Origin: Psychrosphaera saromensis
GTDB lineage: Bacteria; Pseudomonadota; Gammaproteobacteria; Enterobacterales; Alteromonadaceae
Assembly: GCF_002954545.1 (NCBI RefSeq)
Contig: NZ_MSCH01000003.1
Span: 310,001 to 374,000 of the forward strand
DNA: 64,000 nucleotides
Direction of reading: 5' to 3'
A model generated the notes under the pieces. It was not told the DNA's origin and made no database searches. It saw only the letters and a program-made list of their open reading frames with translations. The stretch's first letter is position 1. Each line of letters starts with the position of its first letter. Of the stretch, positions 8,715 to 18,704 are shown one piece after another. A program made the position numbers and the translations under genes.

Positions 8715-9179
8715 CTAACATGCTCCAGCGAAGTCTAATTGTCGCCATGACTCAAATACGAAAACCGCAACAGCGTTCGATAAGTTCATGCTACGACTAT
8801 CCGGTTGCATAGGAATGCGTAACCAATTCTCTTTTGGCATGCTATTTAGCACGTCATCAGGTAAGCCTCGAGTTTCAGGCCCGAAGACCAAACTATCGCC
8901 GGCTTGATATTTAACTTGAGAGTGAAAATTTGAGCCTTTTGTGGTGCAGCTAAACAGTCTAGATTCTGGATGTTTGTCAACATACGCTTGAAAGTTTGGA
9001 TAACGTTTCACTTTTGCAAACTCATGATAATCTAAACCTGCACGTCTAACCTTTTTTTCATCTAAATCAAAACCTAGCGGCTCAATTAAGTGTAAATTGA
9101 AACCTGTGTTGGCACATAAGCGAACTATATTACCTGTATTTGGCGGGATCTCTGGCTCGTATAAAACTATATTTAACAT
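8715..9179 (-). CDS. trmL: tRNA (cytidine(34)-2'-O)-methyltransferase TrmL
   Basis: SPOUT-class methyltransferase that 2'-O-methylates the wobble base of leucine tRNAs. At 154 residues it matches the small TrmL/YibK family. Its N-terminus, with [19 protein letters not shown], is diagnostic, as are the trefoil-knot motifs [11 protein letters not shown] and [19 protein letters not shown] near the C-terminus. It stands between the GGDEF/EAL gene and a hydrolase gene on the same strand with gaps of about 75-90 bases, so operon membership is unclear. Confidence 0.95.
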   Translation of the reverse strand: MLNIVLYEPEIPPNTGNIVRLCANTGFNLHLIEPLGFDLDEKKVRRAGLDYHEFAKVKRYPNFQAYVDKHPESRLFSCTTKGSNFHSQVKYQAGDSLVFGPETRGLPDDVLNSMPKENWLRIPMQPDSRSMNLSNAVAVFVFESWRQLDFAGAC

Positions 9180-9253
9180 ACACTCTCTTAATTTTCATTA
9201 CGTCATACTGCAAACCCCATGTATTTATTGAGGTAAGCAATAACGTCTTCTAT

Positions 9254-10330
9254 TTACTTACTGGATAAAAAGGTAAATATTTTATCTAGTACTTCGCTGC
9301 GTTGTTTATCTGGTGCAATAAACAATTCGTGCTTTGCATCATCAATAATAATTGGCGCATCGTTCACACAAGGATTGCCTAATTTTGCTAATTCAGTACA
9401 AAATTCATTTTGCGCCATATTATCAACAACTTCATCGTCTTTCGCCTGAAATACCATTACAGGTAATTTTACTAAGTTTAGTTGTTCAAATGCTATATCG
9501 ATTGCATCGACAGATTCTTTAATCCAACTAAAGGTAACACTGCCCAATTGTAGCTCTGGAGTAGCCGCATAAACCGATCTAAAATAATCATATCGCGTTT
9601 TACTACTGGTTAACTGATTCTCTTCAAACGGTGTAGGATTGTAATCTTCTCCACCAAAAAAATAAGGACTTTGATCCATTGTTAATTGGGTTGTCCAATT
9701 TACAACACTAAAAATACTTTTAGCAATCCATTGAGGTAGCCCGCCCGAATTTAATCCCCACATAGGCGAGGAGAACACCGCTTTGGTAAATTGATTTGGA
9801 TATTGCTCTATATATCTTAAACCTATAGCGCCACCCATAGAGTGACTAGCAAGCACTAACTCACCATCGTATTTAGATTTTACAACTTCTTCAATAAACT
9901 GATGAAAGTCGACAACGTAATCGTTAAAGTTTTCAACATAGCCTTTATATTTATTATCTAAACGACGGCTAGATAAGCCCTGTCCTTGATGATCAAGAAT
10001 AAATACCGAATAGCCTTGCTGAGTAAAGTCGTATAATAGTTCTTGGTATTTTGCATAACCTTCCACTCTACCTGGTGAAAATACCACGGCTTTTTCTGCG
10101 CCGGGAACTAATACATATGCATAATGAATATCGAGTTTTTGTTTATTAACAAAGTGACCTTTTATAACCTCATTATCCCAAAACGGTAATAACGTTTCAG
10201 ACACAAATGCCGAAAAGGTAGACTCTCGTTCAACTAATTCTGGTGATACATAATGGTATTCTTTACTTTCTGCCGACACTGGAACACTTACTCCAAAACT
10301 TAATAACAACACAAGATACATATACTTCAT
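9254..10330 (-). CDS. secreted alpha/beta hydrolase, lysophospholipase-like
   Basis: A 358-residue alpha/beta-hydrolase of the serine aminopeptidase S33/PldB (lysophospholipase) type. It begins with a clear signal peptide (MKYMYLVLLLSFGVSVPVSA), so it is probably periplasmic or secreted. The nucleophile elbow is SHSMGG near residue 163. An acidic residue follows in FQAKDDEVVD near 300, and the catalytic His in DDAKHELF near 335. The oxyanion region has FSPGRVEGYAKYQELLYDF. The substrate cannot be told from sequence. An AT-rich, probably promoter-bearing gap of 294 bases separates it from the next, divergent gene. Confidence 0.8.
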   Translation of the reverse strand: MKYMYLVLLLSFGVSVPVSAESKEYHYVSPELVERESTFSAFVSETLLPFWDNEVIKGHFVNKQKLDIHYAYVLVPGAEKAVVFSPGRVEGYAKYQELLYDFTQQGYSVFILDHQGQGLSSRRLDNKYKGYVENFNDYVVDFHQFIEEVVKSKYDGELVLASHSMGGAIGLRYIEQYPNQFTKAVFSSPMWGLNSGGLPQWIAKSIFSVVNWTTQLTMDQSPYFFGGEDYNPTPFEENQLTSSKTRYDYFRSVYAATPELQLGSVTFSWIKESVDAIDIAFEQLNLVKLPVMVFQAKDDEVVDNMAQNEFCTELAKLGNPCVNDAPIIIDDAKHELFIAPDKQRSEVLDKIFTFLSSK

Positions 10331-10624
10331 CGTAGGTCTCCATGTCTATTCAGACACTAACAAAACAACTCTATTAAATTTGTAAACTTAGAAAAATAAC
10401 AATTAAAGTTTATACTCGCTTAATAACCAAGCTCATAATAGTACTTATTCTTAAAAGTAAACAGCCAAAATCTAAAGTTTATAATAGATTCAATTACTTA
10501 TCATACTTAGCTATTATGTATCTTATATGAAAGTATGGTAAGTTGAATTACTTTACAAAAAACGCTCAAGAAACATACAATTCAGCCGCTAAAGAACTGG
10601 GTAGTTATATAAAGGTAGAAAGTC

Positions 10625-11905
10625 ATGATTCAGTTAAATTCAGATTTAACGCGTGGCCTTGATCTGTTCTCGTCTAGACAACGAGATACATTACAACAAA
10701 AGAATGAACAAATTTCATTTAATCGTGTTGAATCATCGTCCGTGTCATTAACGCAAAGTAACAAAGAAAGTTTCACATTTTTTTATCGCTCAACTCATCA
10801 GAGTGTGGGGCAAAGCATTGGCAGTGAACAAAGCCCAATGCAAAAACAAATGGCCGAAGCTGAACTAGATCGCCAAGATCAACGTGCCGACACAGCGGCC
10901 AACAATGTCTTAAAATTTATTGAGCAAAGACTGCAACAAGATATGCAAGATGGAGCAACTCCAGAGGAGTTAGCTAGTCGCATTGAAGCAGGCTTGGAAG
11001 GGTTTGAGCTTGGCTATGAACAAGCAAACGATACATTAGGCCAGCTTAGTTTGTTGAATCCTGAACTTGAGGGTGAAATTTCATTAACCAAGTCCAAGTT
11101 CTTAGAAGGTATCGAGCAATTAAAGCAAACCTATTTAGGTACGACGCCTGAGAATACAGATGCAGTAAAAGAGCCTGTCACTGAAACCTCTAATGACACA
11201 TCATTAACGCGTTCAGTAACCAACACTCAAAACTTCCTGCAAGGCAGCTCTTATGCTCAAGCGCAAGAATTTAGTTTTGATTTAGTTACCGCTGATGGCG
11301 ACAAAGTAACAATATACACGAGTAGTTTGATGGCACAACAAAGTGAGTCAGGCTTTAGTTCATCATCACAAGATGGCAATTTAGTTGAAATGGCTTATCA
11401 ATCTTACGGTGAAATGAGAGAAAGCGAATTTAGACTCTCTGTTGACGGTGACCTAGACGAAGATGAACTGAAAGCTATCAATGATTTATTGAATAATGTG
11501 AATGATTTAGCCAAAGACTTTTATAGTGGCGATCTTGAAACTGCATTTAATAAAGCGGTAAAAATGGAGTATGACGCGGATGAAATTAGTGAATTCTCGA
11601 TTTCATTAACGCAAATTCAAAACTTTACCGCTTATAAAGCATATCAAACTGATACTCCGATCAGCAATACGAATGCATTTAATGAATTGAAGCCTTTGGC
11701 TGACTTCACTAATGATTTGAAAAATACATTAGCAACACTGCAAACCTTGTTTGATCATCCAAGAGATTTATTCTCTGAAATTAGTAAGCAAATTAACGAA
11801 TTACAAAAGCCTCAAGACTATCCAGTAAACCAGGTCGACTTCTTCGACTTTGCTGATAGCTTAATGAGTAAATTGTCAGAGCTTTCTAATATAGAAGCAG
11901 AATAA
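10625..11905 (+). CDS. DUF5610-type hypothetical protein
   Basis: Function unknown. The 426-residue protein has no signal peptide or membrane segment and is Gln/Glu/Ser-rich. Residues of about 85-165 carry a helical segment (NNVLKFIEQRL, then GLEGFELGYEQANDTLGQLSLL) that resembles, from memory, the DUF5610 family. The C-terminal half alternates a beta-like stretch (EFSFDLVTADGDKVTIYTSS, about 215-235) with helices. The N-terminus, with runs of Ser/Asn, looks like an extended export or anchoring region. The gene stands alone, divergent from the hydrolase gene, and ends in an imperfect hairpin. The family assignment is tentative; the gene itself is clearly coding. Confidence 0.6.
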   Translation: MIQLNSDLTRGLDLFSSRQRDTLQQKNEQISFNRVESSSVSLTQSNKESFTFFYRSTHQSVGQSIGSEQSPMQKQMAEAELDRQDQRADTAANNVLKFIEQRLQQDMQDGATPEELASRIEAGLEGFELGYEQANDTLGQLSLLNPELEGEISLTKSKFLEGIEQLKQTYLGTTPENTDAVKEPVTETSNDTSLTRSVTNTQNFLQGSSYAQAQEFSFDLVTADGDKVTIYTSSLMAQQSESGFSSSSQDGNLVEMAYQSYGEMRESEFRLSVDGDLDEDELKAINDLLNNVNDLAKDFYSGDLETAFNKAVKMEYDADEISEFSISLTQIQNFTAYKAYQTDTPISNTNAFNELKPLADFTNDLKNTLATLQTLFDHPRDLFSEISKQINELQKPQDYPVNQVDFFDFADSLMSKLSELSNIEAE

Positions 11906-11938
11906 GCTTAAGCTAGATAAAATCTAGTTAGTATTCTT

Positions 11939-11970
11939 GTACCATCTAAACCTAAACCTTTAGGTGGTAC
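11939..11970 (+). terminator. hairpin after the DUF5610-type gene
   Basis: GTACCATCTA and TAGGTGGTAC can pair over ten positions with G-U wobbles, around AACCTAAACCTT. No good T-tract follows, so this is a weak call. Confidence 0.35.
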
Positions 11971-12048
11971 AAATCATTCCAACATACAATCTATTGCGTC
12001 CTATCAACCACTCTCTATTCCCGATTAAAAGTTGGATGACTTAGTAAT

Positions 12049-12951
12049 TTAATAACTCGCTATTGTTTGCCTAGACTTATCTATTTTCCCACACATGTCT
12101 TCTAAACCAATCAACATACGGCTACTAAAGCGGTGAACTAAGTCCGCATCAATTTCTACAAATTGATTATGTTTTACTGCGGGGATCATTTGCCATTGTT
12201 GCCAGTTAATTTTAGGTTGCGGTGTTTTTGAATTTTCTTGCGGCATGATTATCAAGTCAGGTTTTGCTACCACGACGTTCTCAATACTCAAATGTGGGTA
12301 GTTTGTGCTGTTATCTGCAAATACATTTGTTGCCCCACAAGTTTCTAATAACTGATGTATCCAAGTATTTTTATTGACTGACATTAACGGCTCTGACCAT
12401 AATTGGTAAAACACAGAAATAGCTGGCTTGTCTTGATAGGTTTGGCGTAATTTTAATAATGTTTCTGAAAACTCTAGCGCTAGTTGCTCTGCCTTTTCCT
12501 CATGCCCAGTCAATTTACCAAAACGTCTTAGTTCATCGGCAACGCCATCAACATTTTTAGCTTCACTGTATATGACTTTTAAACCTAAACTTTTTAGTTT
12601 CTCTATATCTTCGACTTTATTACCACTGCGCCAAGAAATAACAAGGTCTGGACGCATTTGTAATATTTTCTCGATTTGCATGCCATGATGCCCACCAATG
12701 CGTGGGATATCTAATGCTGATTTTGGAAAGTCCGCATAATTCACAGTTCCGACAATTTGCTCTCCTGCACCAATAGCAAATAAAGATTCAACAATATGCG
12801 GTGACAAAGCGATAATACGCTGTGCTGGCGCGGCCTCTGATTTCTCTGCAGTGGTTGCCACTTTCACCGCTAATTCAGTGGCTGCAACTTTAGTGGCTAA
12901 AGCAAAAACACAGGATAAGACTATTAAACGTTTGGACATATCTGAACTCAC
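12049..12951 (-). CDS. btuF: vitamin B12 ABC transporter substrate-binding protein BtuF
   Basis: Periplasmic cobalamin-binding protein that delivers B12 to BtuCD. The 300-residue protein starts with a signal peptide (RLIVLSCVFALATKVAA) and has the helical-backbone metal-receptor fold motifs: RIIALSPHIVESLFAIGAG, the two-lobe linker, and KPDLIIMPQ. It is the last gene of the minus-strand B12 cluster, 40 bases after cobO, whereas btuC and btuD lead it. The transporter genes thus flank the biosynthetic genes. A short extra segment with repeated AVKVATTAEK-like residues follows the signal peptide. Confidence 0.9.
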   Translation of the reverse strand: MSSDMSKRLIVLSCVFALATKVAATELAVKVATTAEKSEAAPAQRIIALSPHIVESLFAIGAGEQIVGTVNYADFPKSALDIPRIGGHHGMQIEKILQMRPDLVISWRSGNKVEDIEKLKSLGLKVIYSEAKNVDGVADELRRFGKLTGHEEKAEQLALEFSETLLKLRQTYQDKPAISVFYQLWSEPLMSVNKNTWIHQLLETCGATNVFADNSTNYPHLSIENVVVAKPDLIIMPQENSKTPQPKINWQQWQMIPAVKHNQFVEIDADLVHRFSSRMLIGLEDMCGKIDKSRQTIASY

Positions 12952-12991
12952 TTATATCAATACTATTTCGATTTCTACAGATGACAATAGA

Positions 12992-13651
12992 TTAATAATC
13001 AAAGCCTTTTTGCGCTTTAACGCCAGCTTCAAACGCATGTTTAACATTTCTTACTTCACTTACTGTATCAGCAAGTTCAGTTAACTCACGATGCGCTGCA
13101 CGTCCTGTAATGATCACTGACTGCATAGGTGGTCTATTTTTTATCGCCGTTAATATATCTTCTACTTCGATATAACCGTATTTCACCATGTAAGTAAGTT
13201 CGTCCAATAGAACTAAGTCGATAGACTCGTCTTCTAAGTACTTTTTACCCAACTGCCATGTTGCTTGCGCTGCTTGAGTGTCAGACTCACGATTTTGAGT
13301 TTCCCAAGTAAAACCAGTTTCCATATGAGTAAATGGTACGCCTACTTTTTCTAATAAGTTACGCTCGCCACACTCCCATCCACCCTTTATAAACTGAACA
13401 ACTGCCGCTTTTTTACCATGCCCTACACAACGAGCAACCGTGCCAAAGCCAGAGGTAGACTTACCTTTGCCGTTACCTGTAATAACTTGGAATACGCCTT
13501 GTTCCGTTTGCGCTGCTGCTATTCTCTCATCGACTGCGGCTTTCAATTTCTTTTGGCGCGCTACGTGTTTTTGTTCTTTCTCTGATAGTTGAGAGTCTGA
13601 TAATTGAGAGTCTGTTGCTTCAGAATTGGTTGGTTTTGTATCTTCGCTCAT
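12992..13651 (-). CDS. cobO: cob(I)yrinic acid a,c-diamide adenosyltransferase
   Basis: Adds the adenosyl ligand from ATP to reduced corrinoids (CobO/BtuR/CobA family). Conserved motifs are a P-loop variant [22 protein letters not shown] and the [32 protein letters not shown] and SVIITGRAA signatures. The length (219 residues) exceeds the usual 195-200 because of an N-terminal hydrophilic extension containing the tandem pentapeptide DSQLS. The start overlaps the cobQ stop by four bases, so it is translationally coupled within the riboswitch-controlled operon. Confidence 0.95.
   Translation of the reverse strand: MSEDTKPTNSEATDSQLSDSQLSEKEQKHVARQKKLKAAVDERIAAAQTEQGVFQVITGNGKGKSTSGFGTVARCVGHGKKAAVVQFIKGGWECGERNLLEKVGVPFTHMETGFTWETQNRESDTQAAQATWQLGKKYLEDESIDLVLLDELTYMVKYGYIEVEDILTAIKNRPPMQSVIITGRAAHRELTELADTVSEVRNVKHAFEAGVKAQKGFDY
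13581..13610 (-). repeat. 15-bp tandem repeat in the cobO 5' end
   Basis: Two adjacent 15-base units differ at one position and encode DSQLS twice in the non-conserved N-terminal tail of CobO. The next 15 bases look like a more decayed third unit. Confidence 0.8.
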
Positions 13652-15168
13652 GCTGTTATTCCTAAAATTTGTTTAATTTTTTCAATATCTAAATGTGTGG
13701 TTAACGTATTTGCTAATTGGTTTAACTGACGTTCTCTGTGTGCATCCAAGTCAAAACCTTGGTTAATATTATGCTTGGGATCTATCCAGTCAAAAATAGC
13801 CTTGTTCATTTCTGGGCTATCAAACAAACCATGAATATAAGTCCCCATAATTTGGTTATCTACAGATATAAATCCGTCATTTTTTATATCAGAGCTGTTT
13901 ATATCAGAGCTTTTTATATAAGAGCTCTTAACATCACTGTTTGTCTTTATTTTAAATGCAGGGACTTTAAGTGCCTCACCTGAACTTTCACCACAGTGAA
14001 TTTCATAACCTTTAAAGTTAGCCGCATCGGCTGAAAAACAAGACTGACCTTGAATTTGTTTTAACTGCTTATTTTCGGTTAACTCGGTAGAAAATTCAGC
14101 AAAGCCTAAACCATCAATCGACAACTGATTAGATTCTATCCCTTGTGGATCATTGATAGTTTGACCTAGCATCTGAAAGCCGCCACAAACGCCCAACAAC
14201 TTACCACCATAACGTAAATGGCGATTGATTTTAGCCAACCATCCATTTTGTTTTAAATGAGTTAAATCACCAATTACATTTTTACTACCGGGTAAAATCA
14301 TAAGGTCACAAGCTGGTAATTCATCAAAAATTTTAACGTATTGTAAATCCACATTTGGATGTAAACGTAACGCATCAAAGTCTGTGTGATTACTAATATG
14401 AGGCAAAGTGATCACCACAATAGTGAGCTGTACTTGGGTTTGCACATTGGCAATACTTACGGCATCTTCTGCATCCAATGCTAAGTCGTGTAAATAAGGT
14501 AAAACGCCTAACACAGGAACCTTGGTCTTTTGTTCTAACCAGTCCAAACCAGATTGCAGTAAAGCAATGTCTCCACGAAACCGATTGATCACAAAGCCCT
14601 TCACTCGCTTTTGTTCCGACTCCGACAATAACGCTAAGGTACCAACTAAATGAGCAAACACACCACCTTTGTCGATATCCGCAATAATAATAACTGGGCA
14701 GTCGACTCTTTCGGCGTATCCCATATTAGCAATATCGTTTTCACGTAAGTTAATTTCTGCTGGACTACCGGCACCTTCAACCACCAAAATATCAAACTCT
14801 TTGGCTAAACGTTGATGTGAAACTAACACAGCGTCCATCGCGACTTTTTTATAATCGTGGTAACGCGTCGCTTCCATATTTGAAATGGCTTTACCGTGCA
14901 CAATAACTTGCGCACCAGTATCAGAATTTGGTTTCAACAGTATTGGATTAAAATCAATTCGACTTGGCACTCTTGCGGCAACTGCTTGAAGCGCTTGTGC
15001 TCGACCAATCTCGCCACCATCTTCGGTTACGGCGCTGTTTAATGCCATATTTTGTGGTTTAAATGGAGCGACTTTATATTTTAAATCTGAAAATACTCGG
15101 CATAATCCAGCAACTAATGTGCTTTTACCCGCATCTGACGTAGTGCCTTGCACCATTAACACTTTCAT
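13648..15168 (-). CDS. cobQ: adenosylcobyric acid synthase (glutamine-hydrolysing)
   Basis: Amidates four side chains of adenosylcobyrinic acid a,c-diamide to give cobyric acid (CobQ/CbiP). The N-terminal synthetase domain opens with [20 protein letters not shown] and contains KPQNMALNS. The C-terminal class I glutamine amidotransferase-like domain shows the nucleophile motif [12 protein letters not shown] (about residue 325) and the His motif GTYIHGLF (about 460). Between them, near residues 414-428, is a small repeat-encoded Ser/Asp/Ile/Lys insertion. The 506 residues otherwise match the family. The start shares one base with the cobU stop. Confidence 0.96.
   Translation of the reverse strand: MKVLMVQGTTSDAGKSTLVAGLCRVFSDLKYKVAPFKPQNMALNSAVTEDGGEIGRAQALQAVAARVPSRIDFNPILLKPNSDTGAQVIVHGKAISNMEATRYHDYKKVAMDAVLVSHQRLAKEFDILVVEGAGSPAEINLRENDIANMGYAERVDCPVIIIADIDKGGVFAHLVGTLALLSESEQKRVKGFVINRFRGDIALLQSGLDWLEQKTKVPVLGVLPYLHDLALDAEDAVSIANVQTQVQLTIVVITLPHISNHTDFDALRLHPNVDLQYVKIFDELPACDLMILPGSKNVIGDLTHLKQNGWLAKINRHLRYGGKLLGVCGGFQMLGQTINDPQGIESNQLSIDGLGFAEFSTELTENKQLKQIQGQSCFSADAANFKGYEIHCGESSGEALKVPAFKIKTNSDVKSSYIKSSDINSSDIKNDGFISVDNQIMGTYIHGLFDSPEMNKAIFDWIDPKHNINQGFDLDAHRERQLNQLANTLTTHLDIEKIKQILGITA
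13883..13926 (-). repeat. 15-bp imperfect tandem repeat inside cobQ
   Basis: The core ATATCAGAGCT recurs three times at exactly 15-base spacing (once as ATATAAGAGCT). It encodes a run of SSDIK/SSYIK-like pentapeptides between the amidotransferase nucleophile and its catalytic His. Confidence 0.75.
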
Positions 15169-15797
15169 TATTTCGTTGCACCTAATTGCACTGCACTTGA
15201 TTTACAGGCACTTGAATTAGTCATATCTATTTGCTTTAACGTCAAAGGCAATCCCGCCATGACAAACTCAACTCTATGGGCGATTTTAGCAATTTCTTGA
15301 TGTAGCCATCCTGACTCGTCTACAAAGGATCTAGATAACTCACCAAGTGGCACAATGCCATGGCCTACTTCGTTACTTACTAGGATCACTTGGCATTTTG
15401 CTTCCGCTGCTTTTTGTAAAACCACGAGCAAGTTTTGTTTTTGAGCTTGCCACTGATCACTTTGTTTTGAACATAGCCAATTGCTTACCCATAAAGTTAA
15501 ACAATCCACCAGCACACAAGTATCTGTATTCATGGCGTGTTCTATTGCTTGAGCTAAATTTAATGGTTCTTCGGTTAACAACCAATGTGTAGGTCGGTCA
15601 TATTGATGTTGCGTAATACGGGCATCCATTTCAGCATCATTATTTTCTGCCGTGGCAATGTAATGAACCTGTAACCCAGACTCTTGAGCTAAACCTTCGG
15701 CTAAACGGCTTTTACCTGAGCGTGCGCCCCCTAACACAAATTGAATGATAGCTCCGTTATCAGTACTTATATTGGTATTAGCATCCAAACGATTCAT
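15168..15797 (-). CDS. cobU: adenosylcobinamide kinase / adenosylcobinamide-phosphate guanylyltransferase
   Basis: Bifunctional nucleotide-loop enzyme that phosphorylates adenosylcobinamide and transfers GMP to it. The P-loop [15 protein letters not shown] lies near residue 20. The GMP-accepting region [25 protein letters not shown] and [14 protein letters not shown] follow, then [27 protein letters not shown] near 130-155, all diagnostic of CobU/CobP. At 209 residues it is slightly extended at both ends. It overlaps cobQ by one base and sits 11 bases after cobS, inside the operon. Confidence 0.95.
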   Translation of the reverse strand: MNRLDANTNISTDNGAIIQFVLGGARSGKSRLAEGLAQESGLQVHYIATAENNDAEMDARITQHQYDRPTHWLLTEEPLNLAQAIEHAMNTDTCVLVDCLTLWVSNWLCSKQSDQWQAQKQNLLVVLQKAAEAKCQVILVSNEVGHGIVPLGELSRSFVDESGWLHQEIAKIAHRVEFVMAGLPLTLKQIDMTNSSACKSSAVQLGATK

Positions 15798-15808
15798 CTA
15801 ACCCACTC

Positions 15809-16621
15809 CTATACTTGAAAAGGTAATATTGAAAATATAAAAAGGTAAGTCGTCAATTCAAAAATTTGTTGAGCCGCACCTAAAACATCTCCTGTGTAGC
15901 CACCAATTTGTTTTTTGGTAAAGGTGATGAATAAAAAACGTATCAGCCAAACCAAAGTGAAAAAACCAAGTCCATAAAAAACGTTAATATCGATAAACGA
16001 AACCAAAACCAATGACACCAATATAAGACTTAATAATAGCGGTACAACACTAGAGACAGCTAATGACTTAGCCACAGGTTTAGTTTTAGACTCATTTTCC
16101 AACTGAACATAATCTAGCGATGGAATAATACTCACCGCTAACACACGACTTACCACATGAGCAAACAGCAATGAGATAACGGCAGTAGTAGCACTAAATT
16201 CAGCCAACATTAATAGACCCTGATACTTAAGCAGTAATGACATGCACAAAGCAGATGCGCCATAAGTACCAAGTCGGCTGTCTTTCATTATTGTGAGCTT
16301 TTGTACCACAGACCATCCACCACCAAAACCATCGGCCGTATCTGCTAGCCCATCTTCGTGGAATGCTCCTGTGAGCATTAAACCAAATACCATACTAATA
16401 AGGACAGCAATAGGTAATGGAAGAAATAACGTCACCAGGTAGAACACACCTGCGCATAAACTCCCGACTAACAGACCAACAAACCCAAAGTAACCCGTGG
16501 CTTTATTTAATAAATCGTCATTAACATCTTGTTTAATAAGCAAAGGAAGTCTTGTTAAAAACACTATGGCTAGTTTTAATAACAAAAATTGCTGTTGTAA
16601 TTTTAGCTTTAGTTGCGCCAT
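15809..16621 (-). CDS. cobS: adenosylcobinamide-GDP ribazoletransferase (cobalamin synthase)
   Basis: Integral membrane enzyme joining adenosylcobinamide-GDP and alpha-ribazole in the last lower-ligand step. The 270-residue protein has about six to seven hydrophobic helices, the N-terminal AIVFLTRLPL, the acidic catalytic region GAFHEDGLADTADGFGGGW and RLGTYG near residue 115, and IGGYTGDVLGAAQQ near the C-terminus. These are the defining CobS motifs. Its start overlaps the cobT stop by one base. Confidence 0.95.
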   Translation of the reverse strand: MAQLKLKLQQQFLLLKLAIVFLTRLPLLIKQDVNDDLLNKATGYFGFVGLLVGSLCAGVFYLVTLFLPLPIAVLISMVFGLMLTGAFHEDGLADTADGFGGGWSVVQKLTIMKDSRLGTYGASALCMSLLLKYQGLLMLAEFSATTAVISLLFAHVVSRVLAVSIIPSLDYVQLENESKTKPVAKSLAVSSVVPLLLSLILVSLVLVSFIDINVFYGLGFFTLVWLIRFLFITFTKKQIGGYTGDVLGAAQQIFELTTYLFIFSILPFQV

Positions 16622-17682
16622 TATTCTTTTTCACTCACCACGTTTTCAACATTGGCTTGGGTAAAGCTCGCCATATCATTATAAAATGCCAAGGCCGATT
16701 GCATTAACGGTAAAGTTAACGCAGCTCCAGTGCCTTCACCTAAACGTAACTCCAACTGCAATAAAGGTTTAGCATTAAACCATTGCAACATTTTCTCGTG
16801 CCCTTGCTCTCCAGAGCAATGAGCAAAAATAAAGTAATCTTGCACATTTGGTTGAATTAATTTAGCAATCATCGCTGCTGCGGTACAAATAAAGCCGTCC
16901 ACTACAATTGGAATATTTAACTCAGCTGCCGCTAACATAGCACCACATATTTGTACTATTTCAAAACCACCGTAGGCGGCAAGTATTTCAAGAGCTTGAT
17001 TACTAGGTACTTGATGAAAGTCTAACGCTTGCTGAATAAGTTGCTGTTTTTTAATAAATGTCGCTTGGTCTATACCTGTGCCTTTACCAACACTTTCAAC
17101 CGCGGGGATATTCATAACCGCGCTCATAATCGCTGAGGCTGAACTTGTATTACCAATTCCCATTTCACCAAAGGCAATTAAGTCACATCCATTTTTGTGC
17201 TTCTCTTCAACTAATTTTTTAGCTAATGAGAAACCGAGCTTTACATCGGCTAACGACATAGCTGACTCTAAATGAAATGCTTTTGTACCAGCCCCCAGTC
17301 TTTGATTGCAAATAGCGTCATTGTCAGTTGCGGTTAAGATCCCAGCATCAATAACGTCTAGCTGCCAACCAAGTTGACGACTAAATACATTAATAGCCGC
17401 ACCTCCTGATGCAAAGTTTGCCACCATTTGACCGGTAACTGCACTTGGTGCAATTGAAACGCCGTACTCTGCAATGCCATGATCGCCAGCAAAAACCAAC
17501 ATATGTGGATGGCTTATTGTTGGATTGGTTACCAAGACACCATTAGATTGGCTTTTAACGTTAACTAACTGTTTAGCTAAATCTTCCAACTGACCTAATG
17601 CACCTAATGGTTTCGTTTTACTATTAATAATTGTAAGAATGTCAGATTCAAACTGAGCCGATAATGGAGAAACACTAAACAT
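16621..17682 (-). CDS. cobT: nicotinate-nucleotide--dimethylbenzimidazole phosphoribosyltransferase
   Basis: Makes alpha-ribazole phosphate from the lower-ligand base and nicotinate mononucleotide. The family features are clear over 353 residues: KPLGALGQLEDLA, VFAGDHGIAEYGVS, FASGGAAINV, FGEMGIGNTSSASAI and the C-terminal LRLGEGTGAALTLPL. The glutamate in GEGTG is the expected catalytic base. Together with CobU, CobS and the nearby CobC it completes lower-loop assembly. It is 20 bases downstream of btuC. Confidence 0.96.
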   Translation of the reverse strand: MFSVSPLSAQFESDILTIINSKTKPLGALGQLEDLAKQLVNVKSQSNGVLVTNPTISHPHMLVFAGDHGIAEYGVSIAPSAVTGQMVANFASGGAAINVFSRQLGWQLDVIDAGILTATDNDAICNQRLGAGTKAFHLESAMSLADVKLGFSLAKKLVEEKHKNGCDLIAFGEMGIGNTSSASAIMSAVMNIPAVESVGKGTGIDQATFIKKQQLIQQALDFHQVPSNQALEILAAYGGFEIVQICGAMLAAAELNIPIVVDGFICTAAAMIAKLIQPNVQDYFIFAHCSGEQGHEKMLQWFNAKPLLQLELRLGEGTGAALTLPLMQSALAFYNDMASFTQANVENVVSEKE

Positions 17683-17702
17683 ATTTTTTATAAACCTTAG
17701 AA

Positions 17703-18704
17703 TTAAATAACCGACTCATGTTTACGAACATAAAGTAAGGTTAAAAAGAACAAGCTGCCTACCGCTGCGGTAATAATGCCAATGGGTAATTCTTGATTAT
17801 CCAAAATGACACGAGACGCTATGTCGACCCATAACATAAAGACACCACCGACCAATGCGGTAATAATTAAACTTAACCGCCCTCCTTGACCGATAAAAAA
17901 TCTGACAATGTGCGGGATCATCAAACCAACAAAACCAATTCCGCCACATAGGGCGACAATGCTTGCAGTTAAAATAGAGCTCAGTAACAGCATAGTGATT
18001 CGTAACCGATTTACATTTACGCCTAATGTAACCGCACCTTCATCTCCTAATAAAACCGCGTTTAATTGCCTTTGTTTGGCGAGCATTAAACCTAAACAAC
18101 TAACAACCACTAAACATGGAAGCCAGAGTAAGTCCCACTGGGCACGAGAGAAACTGCCTAACGTCCAAAATAAAATCGCTGAGACGGCTTGGGGATCGCT
18201 CCAATACAGCATCAGGCTAGTAAAAGAGCTAAACAAGAAAGATAAGGCAACACCGGCTAACAACATAGACTCAACTTGTTGGTGTCGGTTAAAACCAGCA
18301 ATCAGTAGTAACAAGCCAATTGCTAATAAGCTGCCAAGAAAAGCAGCAAAAGATAAATAAAAGCCAAACCCTACACCTGTAAGTGTCATTACAATCACGA
18401 CACCAAAAGAAGCGCCAGATGAAATACCAAATAGATAAGGGTCGGCTAATGGATTACGAGTAATGGTTTGCAAGATAAGGCCAGCCATCGCTAAACCGCA
18501 ACCGGCGACAAAAGCTAAAATACTGCGGGGCATTCTGAGTTGCCAAATAATACTATGGGCAACAGTACCTGCTTCATCGACATTGCCGAACAGACTTAAT
18601 AGCACCTGATTAAAAGTTAAATCTGCAGCGCCAATAGTTAGTGCGCTGATAAAGCTCACAACAAGTACGGATAATACTAAACTGAGTAACCATGACGATT
18701 TCAT
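17703..18704 (-). CDS. btuC: vitamin B12 ABC transporter permease BtuC
   Basis: Inner-membrane permease of the FecCD/BtuC family, importing corrinoid delivered by BtuF. The 333 residues contain about ten hydrophobic helices, LRMPRSILAFVAGCGLAMAGLILQ near residue 50, the conserved NPLADPYLFGISSGASFG, and GFVGLMIPHIVRF near 240, the coupling-helix region contacting BtuD. The iron-siderophore permeases share these motifs; the cobalamin assignment rests on position behind the B12 riboswitch and among cob genes. It overlaps the btuD stop by one base. Confidence 0.9.
   Translation of the reverse strand: MKSSWLLSLVLSVLVVSFISALTIGAADLTFNQVLLSLFGNVDEAGTVAHSIIWQLRMPRSILAFVAGCGLAMAGLILQTITRNPLADPYLFGISSGASFGVVIVMTLTGVGFGFYLSFAAFLGSLLAIGLLLLIAGFNRHQQVESMLLAGVALSFLFSSFTSLMLYWSDPQAVSAILFWTLGSFSRAQWDLLWLPCLVVVSCLGLMLAKQRQLNAVLLGDEGAVTLGVNVNRLRITMLLLSSILTASIVALCGGIGFVGLMIPHIVRFFIGQGGRLSLIITALVGGVFMLWVDIASRVILDNQELPIGIITAAVGSLFFLTLLYVRKHESVI

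Noticed and set aside
17908-18360. Plus-strand frame of 150 codons over btuC
   Set aside because: Shadow of a conserved permease gene; composition and lack of start signals argue against coding.
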